This document shows, piece by piece, positions 46,997 to 56,086 of a stretch of 64,000 bases of DNA; position 1 is the first letter of the stretch; every line of letters starts with the position of its first letter. A model generated the notes under the pieces. The model was not told the origin of the DNA. It saw only the letters and a list, made by a program, of their open reading frames with translations, and did not search any database. The translations under genes were made by a program, and so were the position numbers. The stretch lies in the NCBI RefSeq assembly GCF_003149245.1, contig NZ_QGDL01000008.1, positions 1 through 64,000 of the forward strand. The letters are read 5' to 3'. The DNA is from Faecalicatena orotica. Its GTDB lineage: Bacteria; Bacillota; Clostridia; Lachnospirales; Lachnospiraceae.

Positions 46997-48781
46997 ATGG
47001 AAAAAACAAAAATCTTAGCAATTGCACCATATCGAGGGATGTATGAATTAATCCTTCTCTTAGGAAAGAGACGAAACACGATAGAATTAACTGTCTATGA
47101 GGCGGATTTAAACGAAGGCGTTAATATTGTAAAACACCTGAATAAAAAAAACTTTGATGTTATCATATCCCGCGGTCAAACTGCGGAGCTGCTTTCTAAA
47201 AATACCACTATTCCAGTCATTGAAATTTCATTTTCTGTATATGATATCCTACGCGGTCTTAAACTTGCAGAGGGTTATGGGAAGTCAGTCGCTATCGTAG
47301 GTTTTTCAGGCATAACATCCTGTGCAGCAATATTATGTGATTTACTCCGGTACAAATCTGAAATTATTACTGTAACCAGTAAAGAGCACGCTCTGACCAC
47401 ATTAGAACGGCTTCAGCAAAAAAAGTGCCAGATTATTCTCTGTGATACTATTGTCTATAACCTTTCTCGTTCCCTTGGGCTCAATGCCATCCTCATTACT
47501 TCCGGTACTGAAAGTATTGAAAATGCATTTGACCAGGCTTTAAAAGTGAGCCGAAGCTACACGCACATTAAACAACAGTTAAGAATATTTACACAGGCAC
47601 TTTCATCTTCACCAGAGACTGCTATTATACTCGATTCAAATAATAATACACTGTATAGTTCTATGGATGATACAGATGAAAATACAGCAGTATTTAAATA
47701 TATTTCCAGAATGCTTACCACATTTTGGGGCTCTGCTACTTTTACTGCTGAACAAAATATCAATAATAAAATGTACCTTTTTTCTTCCAGACAAGAGACA
47801 GTTCAGAATCAAAAATATCTTTTTATTTTTATTGCGTCCTCGCCCATGCCACAGTATATGAACAGCGGGGCAATAGAAATCAATGAAGGGGGGTCTGACA
47901 TCCCAGACTTTTATAACGCGTATTTCAATAGTGCAAATTCCCTTGGCGGTCTGAAGCATACAATCAGTCAATATGCCCAAAATGCACCACAGCCTATTCT
48001 TATTCTAGGAGAACCCGGGACCGGCAAATCAAAAGCCGCATCTATATTATATCAGGAGAGCCGTTTTCACGGATTTCCAATATATACCATTCTGTGCGGC
48101 AAAGTATCCTCTCAATACTGGAAAACCTTTACAACAAGCCCGGATTCACCTTTGCTTAAAGATAACTGTACAATCTTCTTTAACAATATTGATGCACTTG
48201 GGAAACCTCAAGTAGAATCACTTATCGAGTTCATCGAATACTCTAACCTTTTAAAAAGGAACTACCTACTATTTTCATTGAACTCCACCAATAACACTGA
48301 AACAAATAGTTTTTTCAGTTACCTTACAAGTCACATATCCTGCCTTACTTTGAGATTACCTCCACTCAGGGAACGGCTGGCGGATATTCCAAGCTTATGC
48401 AGCCTTTACATCAATGAGGTCAATATGCAGACAGGAAAGCAGATTACAGGGTTTGAAACTGATGCGATAAAAATTCTAGAAGAATATGACTGGCCGAACA
48501 ATCTGACCCAATTCAAACGCATTGTCAGAGAACTTGTCATTACCTGCAACACCCCCTATATTACTGCGGATAATACTGAAAACATGCTCAGTAAAGAGCC
48601 AAAGAAATACAACCAGTCCCTCCTTACGGACGGATTGGATTTGTCAGGCAAACTTTCTGAGATAACCTACCAAATAGTGCTACGAGTCCTTACAGATGAA
48701 AATAATAATCAAACAAAAGCAGCCGAAAGGCTTGGTATCAGCAGAAGTACTCTGTGGAGAATTTTAAAAAAGAACCTTTAG
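46997..48781 (+). CDS. PrpR-like regulator with AAA domain but no GAFTGA motif
   Basis: A 594-residue regulator. An N-terminal PrpR_N-type sensor lies at about 1-175 (ILAIAPYRGMYELI, NFDVIISRGQTAELL, VIEISFSVYDILRGL), with a PAS-like middle. The AAA+ domain (about 320-510) has Walker A LGEPGTGKSKA, a weak Walker B CTIFFNNIDAL and an LRERLADIPSL arginine-finger region. The C-terminal Fis-type HTH is TKAAERLGISRSTLWRILKK. The sigma-54 contact loop GAFTGA is absent, so it probably does not work with RpoN. Start ATG 46997 behind AAGGGGTGA. Divergent from the acid-sugar operon, so its likely regulator. Confidence 0.82.
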   Translation: MEKTKILAIAPYRGMYELILLLGKRRNTIELTVYEADLNEGVNIVKHLNKKNFDVIISRGQTAELLSKNTTIPVIEISFSVYDILRGLKLAEGYGKSVAIVGFSGITSCAAILCDLLRYKSEIITVTSKEHALTTLERLQQKKCQIILCDTIVYNLSRSLGLNAILITSGTESIENAFDQALKVSRSYTHIKQQLRIFTQALSSSPETAIILDSNNNTLYSSMDDTDENTAVFKYISRMLTTFWGSATFTAEQNINNKMYLFSSRQETVQNQKYLFIFIASSPMPQYMNSGAIEINEGGSDIPDFYNAYFNSANSLGGLKHTISQYAQNAPQPILILGEPGTGKSKAASILYQESRFHGFPIYTILCGKVSSQYWKTFTTSPDSPLLKDNCTIFFNNIDALGKPQVESLIEFIEYSNLLKRNYLLFSLNSTNNTETNSFFSYLTSHISCLTLRLPPLRERLADIPSLCSLYINEVNMQTGKQITGFETDAIKILEEYDWPNNLTQFKRIVRELVITCNTPYITADNTENMLSKEPKKYNQSLLTDGLDLSGKLSEITYQIVLRVLTDENNNQTKAAERLGISRSTLWRILKKNL

Positions 48782-48863
48782 ATAAACTAAAAATTTCTAA
48801 GGAATGTATGTGATAGAATTGAGGAAAATCTGGCCCTCCGTCCAATAAAAATTAAAAAAGGTG

Positions 48864-48891
48864 TTGTACTTCCTGAAAAGGATATTATACT
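48864..48891 (+). promoter_or_regulatory. Promoter of the first KdpD-C/KdpE pair
   Basis: -35 TTGTAC (48864-48869), 16-bp spacer, and -10 TATACT (48886-48891), about 35 bases before the start codon at 48927. Confidence 0.55.
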
Positions 48892-48926
48892 TATATCTGG
48901 ATGCATGCTTGAAAGGGGTAAGTACA

Positions 48927-50465
48927 ATGAGCGAAAAAATTGAAAGTAGGAAAGCACAGGTTCTTACCTGTACACTAATTACGTGTTGCTTTATCTTAAT
49001 TGCAACAGTCACTGGATGGCTGTTCCGGTCACTCCGTTTTCCGGAAACAAATATTGTTGTCGTGTATATTTTATCAGTTATTCTAACGGCACGTTTTACA
49101 AAAGGTTATGTATATGGTATTATTGCCACAATTGCAGCTACCGCTGCATTTAATTATGTTTTTACTGACCCTTATTTTACCCTTTCAGTAAATGACCCCA
49201 CATACTTTATCACTTTTGCAATCATGACGCTGACGTCTATCATAACCAGTGCACTGACATCCAAGGTTAAACAAAACGCGTTAGAGGCGAAAGAAAAGGA
49301 AGCAGAAACTACTGCCCTTTACCAGCTTACTAATCATTTGGCTGCCACTTCTGACATAGATGAAATCGTAAATGTCGCAGTAAATACCATAAGTAAGATT
49401 TTTAACTGTCATGCTGCGTGTTTATGCTTTGATGAAAGTGGAATTCCCGAGACGGGCTATATTCAGCAAAAAAATGAGCATGAACTGGTACGCCGCCATA
49501 TAAAAAACGGTTCCGAACTGAGACACAACATTGATAATCTCCGCACGTCCTATTATGCAGGGGAAGAATTTTGTGACTGGCCGATCCACGGACAGGATTC
49601 TGTTCTGGGGACTGTCCGCATTCCTGTAGAAATCAATGAGCAGTTAAGCGAAGAACAAAAACTGCTGCTCCATACCATGATAGAAAGTACGGCTATGGCA
49701 ATGGACCGCTTCCATAGTGTTCAGGAAAGACTCCGTTCACTCGAAGAGGCAACACAGGAGCGTTACCGCGGAAACCTTTTGCGGGCTATCTCACATGACC
49801 TTCGTACCCCGCTCTCCGGGATTATGGGAACCAGTGAAATGCTGATGGGCATGACTGAAAAGAATGATGAACGTTATTCTCTGGCTGAAGGTATCTTTAA
49901 AGATGCGGACTGGCTCCATGCACTTGTTGAAAATATATTAAATTTAACTCGTCTGCAGGAAGGGAAATTGATTCTGGACAAGCAGGAAGAAGCCGTTGAG
50001 GAAGTAATCGGCAGTGCAATTGCAATTATGGCAAAACGCCGCCCCGACTACGATATCTCTGTAAATATCCCAGATGATGTGCTGCTCGTGCCGATGGACG
50101 CCCGTCTCATCATACAAGTACTGGTAAATCTTCTGGACAATGCAGTAAAGCACACTCCTGTCGGAGGTGATATTACTGTTTCAGTATGGGTGGAACAGGG
50201 AAAAAATATGGCTGTTTTTTCCGTGGCAGACCGCGGCTGCGGCATCGCAGAAAAAGATATTCCCCGCATCTTTCAGGTATTCTATACGACACACGGAAAA
50301 GATACGGATACACAGCGTGGCATAGGTCTGGGGCTTGCAATCTGTGAATCTGTTATAAATGCCCACGGAGGCACTATTACTGCCCGCAACCGTTTAGACG
50401 GGGCCGGCGCCGAATTTTCATTTTCACTACCAATGGAGGTAAAACAGGATGACGCTCAGAAATGA
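48927..50465 (+). CDS. KdpD C-terminal-type sensor histidine kinase (first)
   Basis: A 512-residue kinase equivalent to the C-terminal half of KdpD, without the KdpD_N and USP input domains. A DUF4118 four-TM region lies at about 12-110 (ETNIVVVYILSVILTARFTKGYVYG, FNYVFTDPYFTL), then a GAF-like domain. HisKA has His290 in ISHDLRTPLSG. HATPase has VNLLDNAVKHTP, DRGCGIAEKD and GIGLGLAICES. I start at ATG 48927 behind AAAGGGG; an open frame from 48861 covers the promoter. The 3' end overlaps the regulator gene by 17 bases. It may need the stand-alone KdpD_N protein (56087-58129) as its sensor. Confidence 0.9.
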   Translation: MSEKIESRKAQVLTCTLITCCFILIATVTGWLFRSLRFPETNIVVVYILSVILTARFTKGYVYGIIATIAATAAFNYVFTDPYFTLSVNDPTYFITFAIMTLTSIITSALTSKVKQNALEAKEKEAETTALYQLTNHLAATSDIDEIVNVAVNTISKIFNCHAACLCFDESGIPETGYIQQKNEHELVRRHIKNGSELRHNIDNLRTSYYAGEEFCDWPIHGQDSVLGTVRIPVEINEQLSEEQKLLLHTMIESTAMAMDRFHSVQERLRSLEEATQERYRGNLLRAISHDLRTPLSGIMGTSEMLMGMTEKNDERYSLAEGIFKDADWLHALVENILNLTRLQEGKLILDKQEEAVEEVIGSAIAIMAKRRPDYDISVNIPDDVLLVPMDARLIIQVLVNLLDNAVKHTPVGGDITVSVWVEQGKNMAVFSVADRGCGIAEKDIPRIFQVFYTTHGKDTDTQRGIGLGLAICESVINAHGGTITARNRLDGAGAEFSFSLPMEVKQDDAQK

Positions 50466-51147
50466 AAAAATATTAGTTGTTGAGGACGATACACAAATTC
50501 GCAACTTTATCTGCTATGCGTTGAAGCAGGACGGTTTTCAGGTGGAAACCGCTGGTACAGCGCAAAATGCACTTTCCACCCTTGTGTCAGAGCCGATTGA
50601 TTTGATGCTGTTGGATTTGGGTTTACCGGATTTTGACGGAATGGAGGTAATCACCAAAGTAAGGAGCTGGTCGGAACTGCCGATTATTGTGGTATCGGCC
50701 CGTGATCAGGATAAAGAGAAGGCTTTGGCTCTGGACAATGGTGCGGATGACTATCTGACTAAACCGTTCTCTGCCACGGAACTGATGGCACGAATCCGGG
50801 TGGCCCTGCGGCACCTGTACAAGGCAGGCAGCCATACAGAACAAAAGGAAGCACACGTTGGTGATTTATCAATAGACTTTGAGAAGAGGCTGGTCCACCT
50901 GAATGGATCAGAAATCCATGTCACACCGTTGGAATACAATCTTCTGGCACTATTTTTCAAAAACATCGGCAAGGTACTTACAACCCAGTATATTCTAAGA
51001 GAAATATACGGTATCGGCTACGGTACTGATACACAGGCGCTGCGTGCCCTCATGGCAGGGCTTCGCCGCAAGATAGAAAAAAGCCCGGCGAAACCGCGGT
51101 ATATACTGACCGAAATCGGAGTAGGATACCGTTTAACAGATGAATAA
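50449..51147 (+). CDS. kdpE: KdpE-like OmpR-family response regulator (first)
   Basis: A 232-residue regulator: receiver domain with VVEDDTQIRNF and Asp56 in LMLLDLGLPDFDG, then a winged-helix DNA-binding domain with VTPLEYNLLALFFKNIGKVLT and GVGYRLTDE. The KdpE-like LLDLGLPDFDGMEVI sequence and position directly before kdpFABC make it the likely activator of the kdp operon. A terminator follows, then a pair of TTTATA repeats. Confidence 0.88.
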   Translation: MTLRNEKILVVEDDTQIRNFICYALKQDGFQVETAGTAQNALSTLVSEPIDLMLLDLGLPDFDGMEVITKVRSWSELPIIVVSARDQDKEKALALDNGADDYLTKPFSATELMARIRVALRHLYKAGSHTEQKEAHVGDLSIDFEKRLVHLNGSEIHVTPLEYNLLALFFKNIGKVLTTQYILREIYGIGYGTDTQALRALMAGLRRKIEKSPAKPRYILTEIGVGYRLTDE

Positions 51148-51158
51148 GCACAAAAAAG

Positions 51159-51184
51159 CAGGCAGTTAAATGCCTGTTTTTTTT
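51159..51184 (+). terminator. Terminator after the first KdpE gene
   Basis: CAGGCA (51159-51164) pairs with TGCCTG (51171-51176), flanked by A- and T-runs (eight T at 51177-51184). This is a short but typical intrinsic terminator that separates regulator and kdp structural genes. Confidence 0.8.
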
Positions 51185-51213
51185 ATGCCCACGGCAGTTA
51201 TATGCCTTCCATC

Positions 51214-51230
51214 TTTATAGCATCTTTATT
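51214..51230 (+). promoter_or_regulatory. KdpE-type binding site upstream of the kdp operon
   Basis: CATCTTTATAG CATCTTTATTT: TTTATA at 51214-51219 and TTTATT at 51225-51230, exactly 11 bp apart within two CATCTTTAT copies. The E. coli KdpE site is a TTTATA/TTTACA direct repeat with the same phasing. It lies about 100 bp before the small ORF at 51330 and about 250 bp before kdpF. A TACTAAT (51244-51250) may be the -10. Confidence 0.65.
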
Positions 51231-51329
51231 TTATCGGCCTCTTTACTAATACCTAATTTATGGCAGCCGCAGTATCCTTTTGTTGAACCAGTAGAGGAGG
51301 TTGTGTAATAGAGGAAGGGAGGAACTATC

Positions 51330-51440
51330 ATGATGGATTTGGCTATGATAGCCATACTGTTTGTATGCTTCAGCTTAATGAAGCTTTTCACCAACTGGTG
51401 CAGCAGCCAGGTGGATACAGGCAATGGGAATAACGAATAG
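51330..51440 (+). CDS. Small membrane peptide upstream of kdpF
   Basis: A 36-residue ORF starting MMDLAMIAILFVCFSLMKLF, with a single hydrophobic helix (about 4-20) and a short polar tail (NWCSSQVDTGNGNNE). A strong ribosome binding site (GAAGGGAGGA) precedes the ATG, and it sits between the KdpE site and kdpF, 37 bases before the latter. It is not KdpF, which follows. It may be an extra small subunit or regulator of the Kdp pump; I do not recognise a named family. Confidence 0.6.
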   Translation: MMDLAMIAILFVCFSLMKLFTNWCSSQVDTGNGNNE

Positions 51441-51477
51441 CGAGACAGATGAACTACTAAGAGGAAGGAGACGCGAA

Positions 51478-51555
51478 ATGATATTACTGGGAATTGTTAT
51501 TCTGTTAATGGCGGCATATTTATTTTATGCACTTGTTCACCCAGAAAAATTATAA
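51478..51555 (+). CDS. kdpF: Potassium-transporting ATPase subunit F
   Basis: A 25-residue single-TM peptide, MILLGIVILLMAAYLFYALV then HPEKL. The YLFYALVHPE ending is the hallmark of KdpF, which stabilises the KdpABC complex in the membrane. A GAGGAAGGAG ribosome binding site lies upstream, and kdpA follows after 38 bases. Confidence 0.9.
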   Translation: MILLGIVILLMAAYLFYALVHPEKL

Positions 51556-51593
51556 AGATATGAAAGTAAATAAAATCAGGAGGAAAAAAAGTC

Positions 51594-53306
51594 ATGTTAC
51601 AAATTGCGCTGACTTTAGTAGTCTTCATTCTGGCCGTTATACCTATGGGAAGATATATGTACCATATTGCGGTTAAGAAAAAGACATTTGCAGATCCTTT
51701 TTTTGACAGGGTAGATAATAGAATCTATAAAGTCTGCCGTATAAATAGAAAAGGAATGAATTGGAAGGATTATACATTAAGTCTGTTGATGACCAACGCG
51801 GTCATGGTGTTTGTGGGTTATCTCGTTTTAAGATTACAGTATATATTATTTTTAAACCCCAATCATATAGAAGGGATGGAACCAACCCTTTCATTTAATA
51901 CAATTATAAGCTTTATGACAAACACGAACCTGCAGCACTATTCCGGGGAATCCGGGCTCTCTTATTTGAGCCAGATGCTTGTTATCATTTTCATGATGTT
52001 CACATCTGCTGCTTCCGGATATGCTGCATGTATGGCATTTTTACGGGGACTTGCCGGCAAAAGCAAGGATCTTGGAAATTTTTATGAGGATATGGTTCGT
52101 ATAACAACACGTATTCTGCTCCCGTGGTCTCTCATATTCGGCCTGATATTAATCTGGCAGGGATGCCCTGAAACATTCGGAGGCAATATTACAGTAAATA
52201 CAATAACTGGTAAACTTCAGGATTTTGCGATGGGACCGGTCGCGGCGCTGGAAATCATTAAACATCTGGGAACCAACGGAGGCGGATTCCTCGGTGCAAA
52301 CTCATCCACACCGTTCGAGAATCCGACAATTATCACAAACACTATAGAACTTATCTCTATGATGATTCTTCCGGGCGCATGTGTGCTTACATTCGGCAAG
52401 ATGTGTCAGGACAGGAAAAAAGAAGATAAAACGGCAAAAGAACCTCTGTTTGGAAAACAGGGCAGAACCATATTTGCTGCTATGTCCGTAATCTTCCTCA
52501 TTGGTTTAACCATCTGCTTTGTATCTGAAAAAGCCGGGAATCCGGTACTTGATACAGCAGGAATCAGCCAGGATATGGGAAGCATGGAAGGAAAGGAAGT
52601 GCGGTTCGGCATTGACCAGTCAGCACTCTTTACGACTACCACTACGTCATTCACCACAGGTACAGTCAATAATATGCACGACACACTGACACCACTTGGC
52701 GGAATGGTACCTTTGTTACATATGATGCTGAACTGTGTGTTCGGAGGAAAGGGTGTCGGTCTGATGAACATGCTCATGTACGCCATCCTCACTGTATTTA
52801 TCTGCGGGCTGATGGTAGGCCGTACACCGGAATATCTGGGAAAGAAAATAGAGGGGAAGGAAATGAAGCTGGTAGCACTTGTCCTGATTATACACCCGTT
52901 ATTGATTCTTGGATTCTCCGCTCTTGCCTTGGCAGTTCCCGCTGGTCTGGAAGGAATCACGAATCCGGGCTTTCATGGGCTTTCACAGGTACTATATGAA
53001 TATTCTTCATCAGCGGCGAATAACGGTTCCGGATTTGAAGGACTCAGTGACAATACCTACTTCTGGAATATAACCGCCGGACTTGTAATGTTCTTCGGGC
53101 GTTATATAGCAATCGTCGCACAGCTTGCAATTGCGGGTTCACTGTTTGCCAAGAAACGTACGAAGGCCTCAATTGGAACGATGCGTACGGATAATGTAGT
53201 ATTTACAATATTGCTTGTATTTATTGTATATATCTTCGCAGCCCTGACTTTTTTCCCGGCACTGGCTTTGGGACCGGTTGCGGAGCATCTGACACTATGG
53301 TATTAG
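51594..53306 (+). CDS. kdpA: Potassium-transporting ATPase subunit A
   Basis: A 570-residue K+-selective channel-like subunit of the Kdp P-type ATPase. Ten TM segments and four selectivity-loop repeats are visible, for example TNTNLQHYSGESGLSYLSQM near 105, LGTNGGGFLGANSSTPFENP near 225, and NNGSGFEGLSDNTYFWN near 480. Length is normal (about 557 in E. coli). Start behind CAGGAGG. It captures K+ at micromolar concentration and passes it to KdpB-driven transport. Confidence 0.96.
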   Translation: MLQIALTLVVFILAVIPMGRYMYHIAVKKKTFADPFFDRVDNRIYKVCRINRKGMNWKDYTLSLLMTNAVMVFVGYLVLRLQYILFLNPNHIEGMEPTLSFNTIISFMTNTNLQHYSGESGLSYLSQMLVIIFMMFTSAASGYAACMAFLRGLAGKSKDLGNFYEDMVRITTRILLPWSLIFGLILIWQGCPETFGGNITVNTITGKLQDFAMGPVAALEIIKHLGTNGGGFLGANSSTPFENPTIITNTIELISMMILPGACVLTFGKMCQDRKKEDKTAKEPLFGKQGRTIFAAMSVIFLIGLTICFVSEKAGNPVLDTAGISQDMGSMEGKEVRFGIDQSALFTTTTTSFTTGTVNNMHDTLTPLGGMVPLLHMMLNCVFGGKGVGLMNMLMYAILTVFICGLMVGRTPEYLGKKIEGKEMKLVALVLIIHPLLILGFSALALAVPAGLEGITNPGFHGLSQVLYEYSSSAANNGSGFEGLSDNTYFWNITAGLVMFFGRYIAIVAQLAIAGSLFAKKRTKASIGTMRTDNVVFTILLVFIVYIFAALTFFPALALGPVAEHLTLWY

Positions 53307-53329
53307 CAAATTTTAAGAAAAGGATGTAA

Positions 53330-55402
53330 ATGAAAATGTCTAAGAAACAAGAAAAATCAAAGTTCGTGACAAGGGACATTTTAAAAAGTTCTATTATTGG
53401 TGCGTTCCAGAAGCTAAATCCAAAATATATGATAAAGAATCCGGTTATGTTTGTTGTGGAGGCCGGCTGCCTTCTGACTCTTATCATGACAATTATCCCG
53501 ACAATATTCGGCGATGACGCATCACTTGGATATTTAAGAACGTACAATGGAATTGTCTGTGTCATACTTTTTATAACTGTACTATTTGCAAATTTTGCAG
53601 AGTCTGTAGCGGAGGGCCGGGGAAAGGCCCAGGCCGCTTCCCTTAAAAAGACAAAGCAGGATACAAAATCCCGACTTATCAATAAAGACGGGTCTGAGAC
53701 AACCGTGAATGCTTCCCAGCTTAAGAAAGATGACATTGTTCTTGTCAAAGCAGGTGAAGTAATTCCCAATGACGGGGAGGTAATCGAAGGAATTGCTTCC
53801 GTAGACGAGTCAGCGATCACCGGAGAATCTGCACCGGTCACCCGGGAAGCAGGGACAGATTTTTCATCTGTTACAGGCGGAACTACGGTCGTAAGTGACT
53901 GGTTGAAAATAAAGATTACCTCCAAACCGGGGGAATCCTTTCTGGATAAAATGATTGCACTTGTAGAAGGTGCGTCACGCCAGAAGACACCGAATGAAAT
54001 TGCGCTTAATACACTGCTTGTAGGACTGACTATCATTTTTCTAATTGTAGTAGTCTGCCTGTACCCGTTCTCAACATATTCCGGAGTGCAGATTCCGATA
54101 TCTACTATGATTGCCCTGCTGGTCTGCCTGATTCCTACTACTATAGGCGGCCTGTTATCGGCGATTGGTATTGCAGGAATGGACCGTGTCACAAGATTTA
54201 ATGTCATTGCGATGTCCGGCAAGGCAGTAGAAGCATGCGGAGATGTGGATACAATGATCCTCGACAAGACAGGAACCATTACATTCGGGAACCGTCTGGC
54301 AGCAGAGTTTTACCCAGTGAATGGGAAGTCAAAGGAGGATCTGATTGACTATGCGGTTCTGACCTCCCTGTGTGACCCTACGCCGGAAGGAAAATCAACG
54401 GTGGAGCTGGCCCGCACTATAGGCACCAAAATCGATGACAGCGCCGCAGACCAGCTGGAATTCATTGAATTCACGGCACAGTCCAAGATGTCAGGTGCGA
54501 ACCTGGCAAGCGGCTCCAAGATAAGAAAAGGGGCGGCGGATGCGATCAAAGAGCGGGTGTCTGAAAAGGGCGGAATAATTCCGGAAGATCTTGATGATAT
54601 TGTCGAGCGCATAGCGTCGCTAGGAGGTACTCCGCTTGTTGTGGAGGCTGACAGTGTAATCTATGGTGTTATATACCTGAAGGATACGGTAAAGCCAGGG
54701 CTCGTTGAGCGGTTCCAGAGACTAAGAGATATTGGTATCAAGACGATTATGTGTACCGGTGACAACCCGCTTACTGCTGCAACTATAGCAAAAGAAGCCG
54801 GTGTTGACGGATTTATCGCTGAATGCAGGCCGGAGGATAAGATTGAAGCCATTAAGAAAGAACAGGCAGAAGGAAAACTTGTAGCCATGACCGGTGACGG
54901 CACAAACGACGCACCGGCCCTGGCACAGGCAGATGTAGGGCTTGCGATGAACTCAGGTACATCAGCAGCTAAGGAGGCTGCAAATATGGTGGATCTGGAC
55001 TCTGACCCGACAAAAATTCTGGAAGTGGTGGAAATTGGAAAACAGCTGCTCATAACAAGAGGCTCTCTCACCACCTTCAGTATTGCAAATGACGTGGCGA
55101 AATATTTTGCAATTATTCCGGCAATGTTCACACTTGTGATTCCCCAGATGCAGATGCTTAATATTATGAATCTTGCAACCCCAATGTCTGCTATTTTGTC
55201 GGCTCTTATATTTAATGCAATTATCATACCTTGTCTGATCCCGATTGCAATGCGGGGCGTAAAATACAAACCGATGAGCGCAGAACGGATGCTGTTTAAG
55301 AATATGGGCATCTATGGACTTGGCGGTATCATTGTACCGTTTGCCGGTATCAAGATTATTGACTGTTTGGTAGCACCGCTTCTGGCGATGCTGGGAATGT
55401 AG
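53330..55402 (+). CDS. kdpB: Potassium-transporting ATPase subunit B
   Basis: A 690-residue P-type ATPase catalytic subunit. TGES actuator motif in [11 protein letters not shown] near residue 165, phosphorylated Asp312 in [11 protein letters not shown], the KdpB-specific [14 protein letters not shown] region, and [20 protein letters not shown] hinge. Seven TM segments as in other KdpB proteins. Two possible starts, ATG 53330 or ATG 53336, both follow AAAAGGATG; the difference is two residues. It hydrolyses ATP to power K+ uptake through KdpA. Confidence 0.96.
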   Translation: MKMSKKQEKSKFVTRDILKSSIIGAFQKLNPKYMIKNPVMFVVEAGCLLTLIMTIIPTIFGDDASLGYLRTYNGIVCVILFITVLFANFAESVAEGRGKAQAASLKKTKQDTKSRLINKDGSETTVNASQLKKDDIVLVKAGEVIPNDGEVIEGIASVDESAITGESAPVTREAGTDFSSVTGGTTVVSDWLKIKITSKPGESFLDKMIALVEGASRQKTPNEIALNTLLVGLTIIFLIVVVCLYPFSTYSGVQIPISTMIALLVCLIPTTIGGLLSAIGIAGMDRVTRFNVIAMSGKAVEACGDVDTMILDKTGTITFGNRLAAEFYPVNGKSKEDLIDYAVLTSLCDPTPEGKSTVELARTIGTKIDDSAADQLEFIEFTAQSKMSGANLASGSKIRKGAADAIKERVSEKGGIIPEDLDDIVERIASLGGTPLVVEADSVIYGVIYLKDTVKPGLVERFQRLRDIGIKTIMCTGDNPLTAATIAKEAGVDGFIAECRPEDKIEAIKKEQAEGKLVAMTGDGTNDAPALAQADVGLAMNSGTSAAKEAANMVDLDSDPTKILEVVEIGKQLLITRGSLTTFSIANDVAKYFAIIPAMFTLVIPQMQMLNIMNLATPMSAILSALIFNAIIIPCLIPIAMRGVKYKPMSAERMLFKNMGIYGLGGIIVPFAGIKIIDCLVAPLLAMLGM

Positions 55403-55414
55403 GGAGGAAGTTTC

Positions 55415-56062
55415 ATGAAATCATTTTTAAAATACTTAAAAAGCGCTGTCGTCCTGACCGTCCTGATGCTTGTTGTCTGTGGCTTTGCATATCCCGCAGC
55501 CCTGACAGGTTTAGGGCAGCTCTTCTTTCCGCATCAGGCAAATGGAAGCCTGATTACCGCGGACGGAAAAAATACGAATGACCCAGAAGAGGCGGCAGGT
55601 TCCGCAATCTCCGGACAGGACTTCTCCGGCGATCCTAGATATTTCCAGGGCCGTATATCAGGGGTAAATTATAATACCTACACCGAAGAAGAAAAGGAAG
55701 ACGGCACATACGCAGGAGTGGGATCAGGCGGTTCCAACCTTGCCCCTTCCAATGAGGAATTAAAGGAACGTGCTGAAAAATCTGTAGAAGAGTTTCTCAA
55801 GCAGAATCCTGATGTAAAGAAAGGCGATATTCCGGCTGATCTGTTAACTGCCTCTGGTTCCGGGATGGACCCGCATATCACGCCGGAATCAGCCAGAATT
55901 CAAATTCCATCTATCGCTGAGGAAACTGGTTTAAGTGAAGAACAGTTAGATAAAATTGTTGAAAATAATACAGAAGGTAAGGTACTCGGCGTATTTGGAC
56001 ATGACAGGGTAAATGTCCTGAAGTGTAATCTTGACATTGCAAAAGCAATCGGAGAAATATAG
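55415..56062 (+). CDS. kdpC: Potassium-transporting ATPase subunit C
   Basis: A 215-residue KdpC: one N-terminal TM (about 9-32, VVLTVLMLVVCGFAYPAALTG), then the conserved AAGSAISGQDFSGDPRYFQGR, GGSNLAPSNEELKERAE, and GSGMDPHITPESARIQIPSI. The C-terminal VLGVFGHDRVNVLKCNLDIA is typical. It is required for assembly and ATP affinity of the pump. Start behind AGGGAGGAAG, 12 bases after kdpB. Confidence 0.95.
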   Translation: MKSFLKYLKSAVVLTVLMLVVCGFAYPAALTGLGQLFFPHQANGSLITADGKNTNDPEEAAGSAISGQDFSGDPRYFQGRISGVNYNTYTEEEKEDGTYAGVGSGGSNLAPSNEELKERAEKSVEEFLKQNPDVKKGDIPADLLTASGSGMDPHITPESARIQIPSIAEETGLSEEQLDKIVENNTEGKVLGVFGHDRVNVLKCNLDIAKAIGEI

Positions 56063-56086
56063 AACTAAAAAGTGCAGGAGGCGCTT

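Noticed and set aside
48861-48926. Longer first KdpD-type kinase starting at 48861
   Set aside because: That stretch contains the -35/-10 promoter; ATG 48927 has a good AAAGGGG site.
53221-54279. A 352-codon open frame on the minus strand opposite kdpB
   Set aside because: It is a shadow of kdpB: Ser/Ile-rich, no ribosome binding site, no recognisable domain, and the plus-strand frame is a textbook KdpB.
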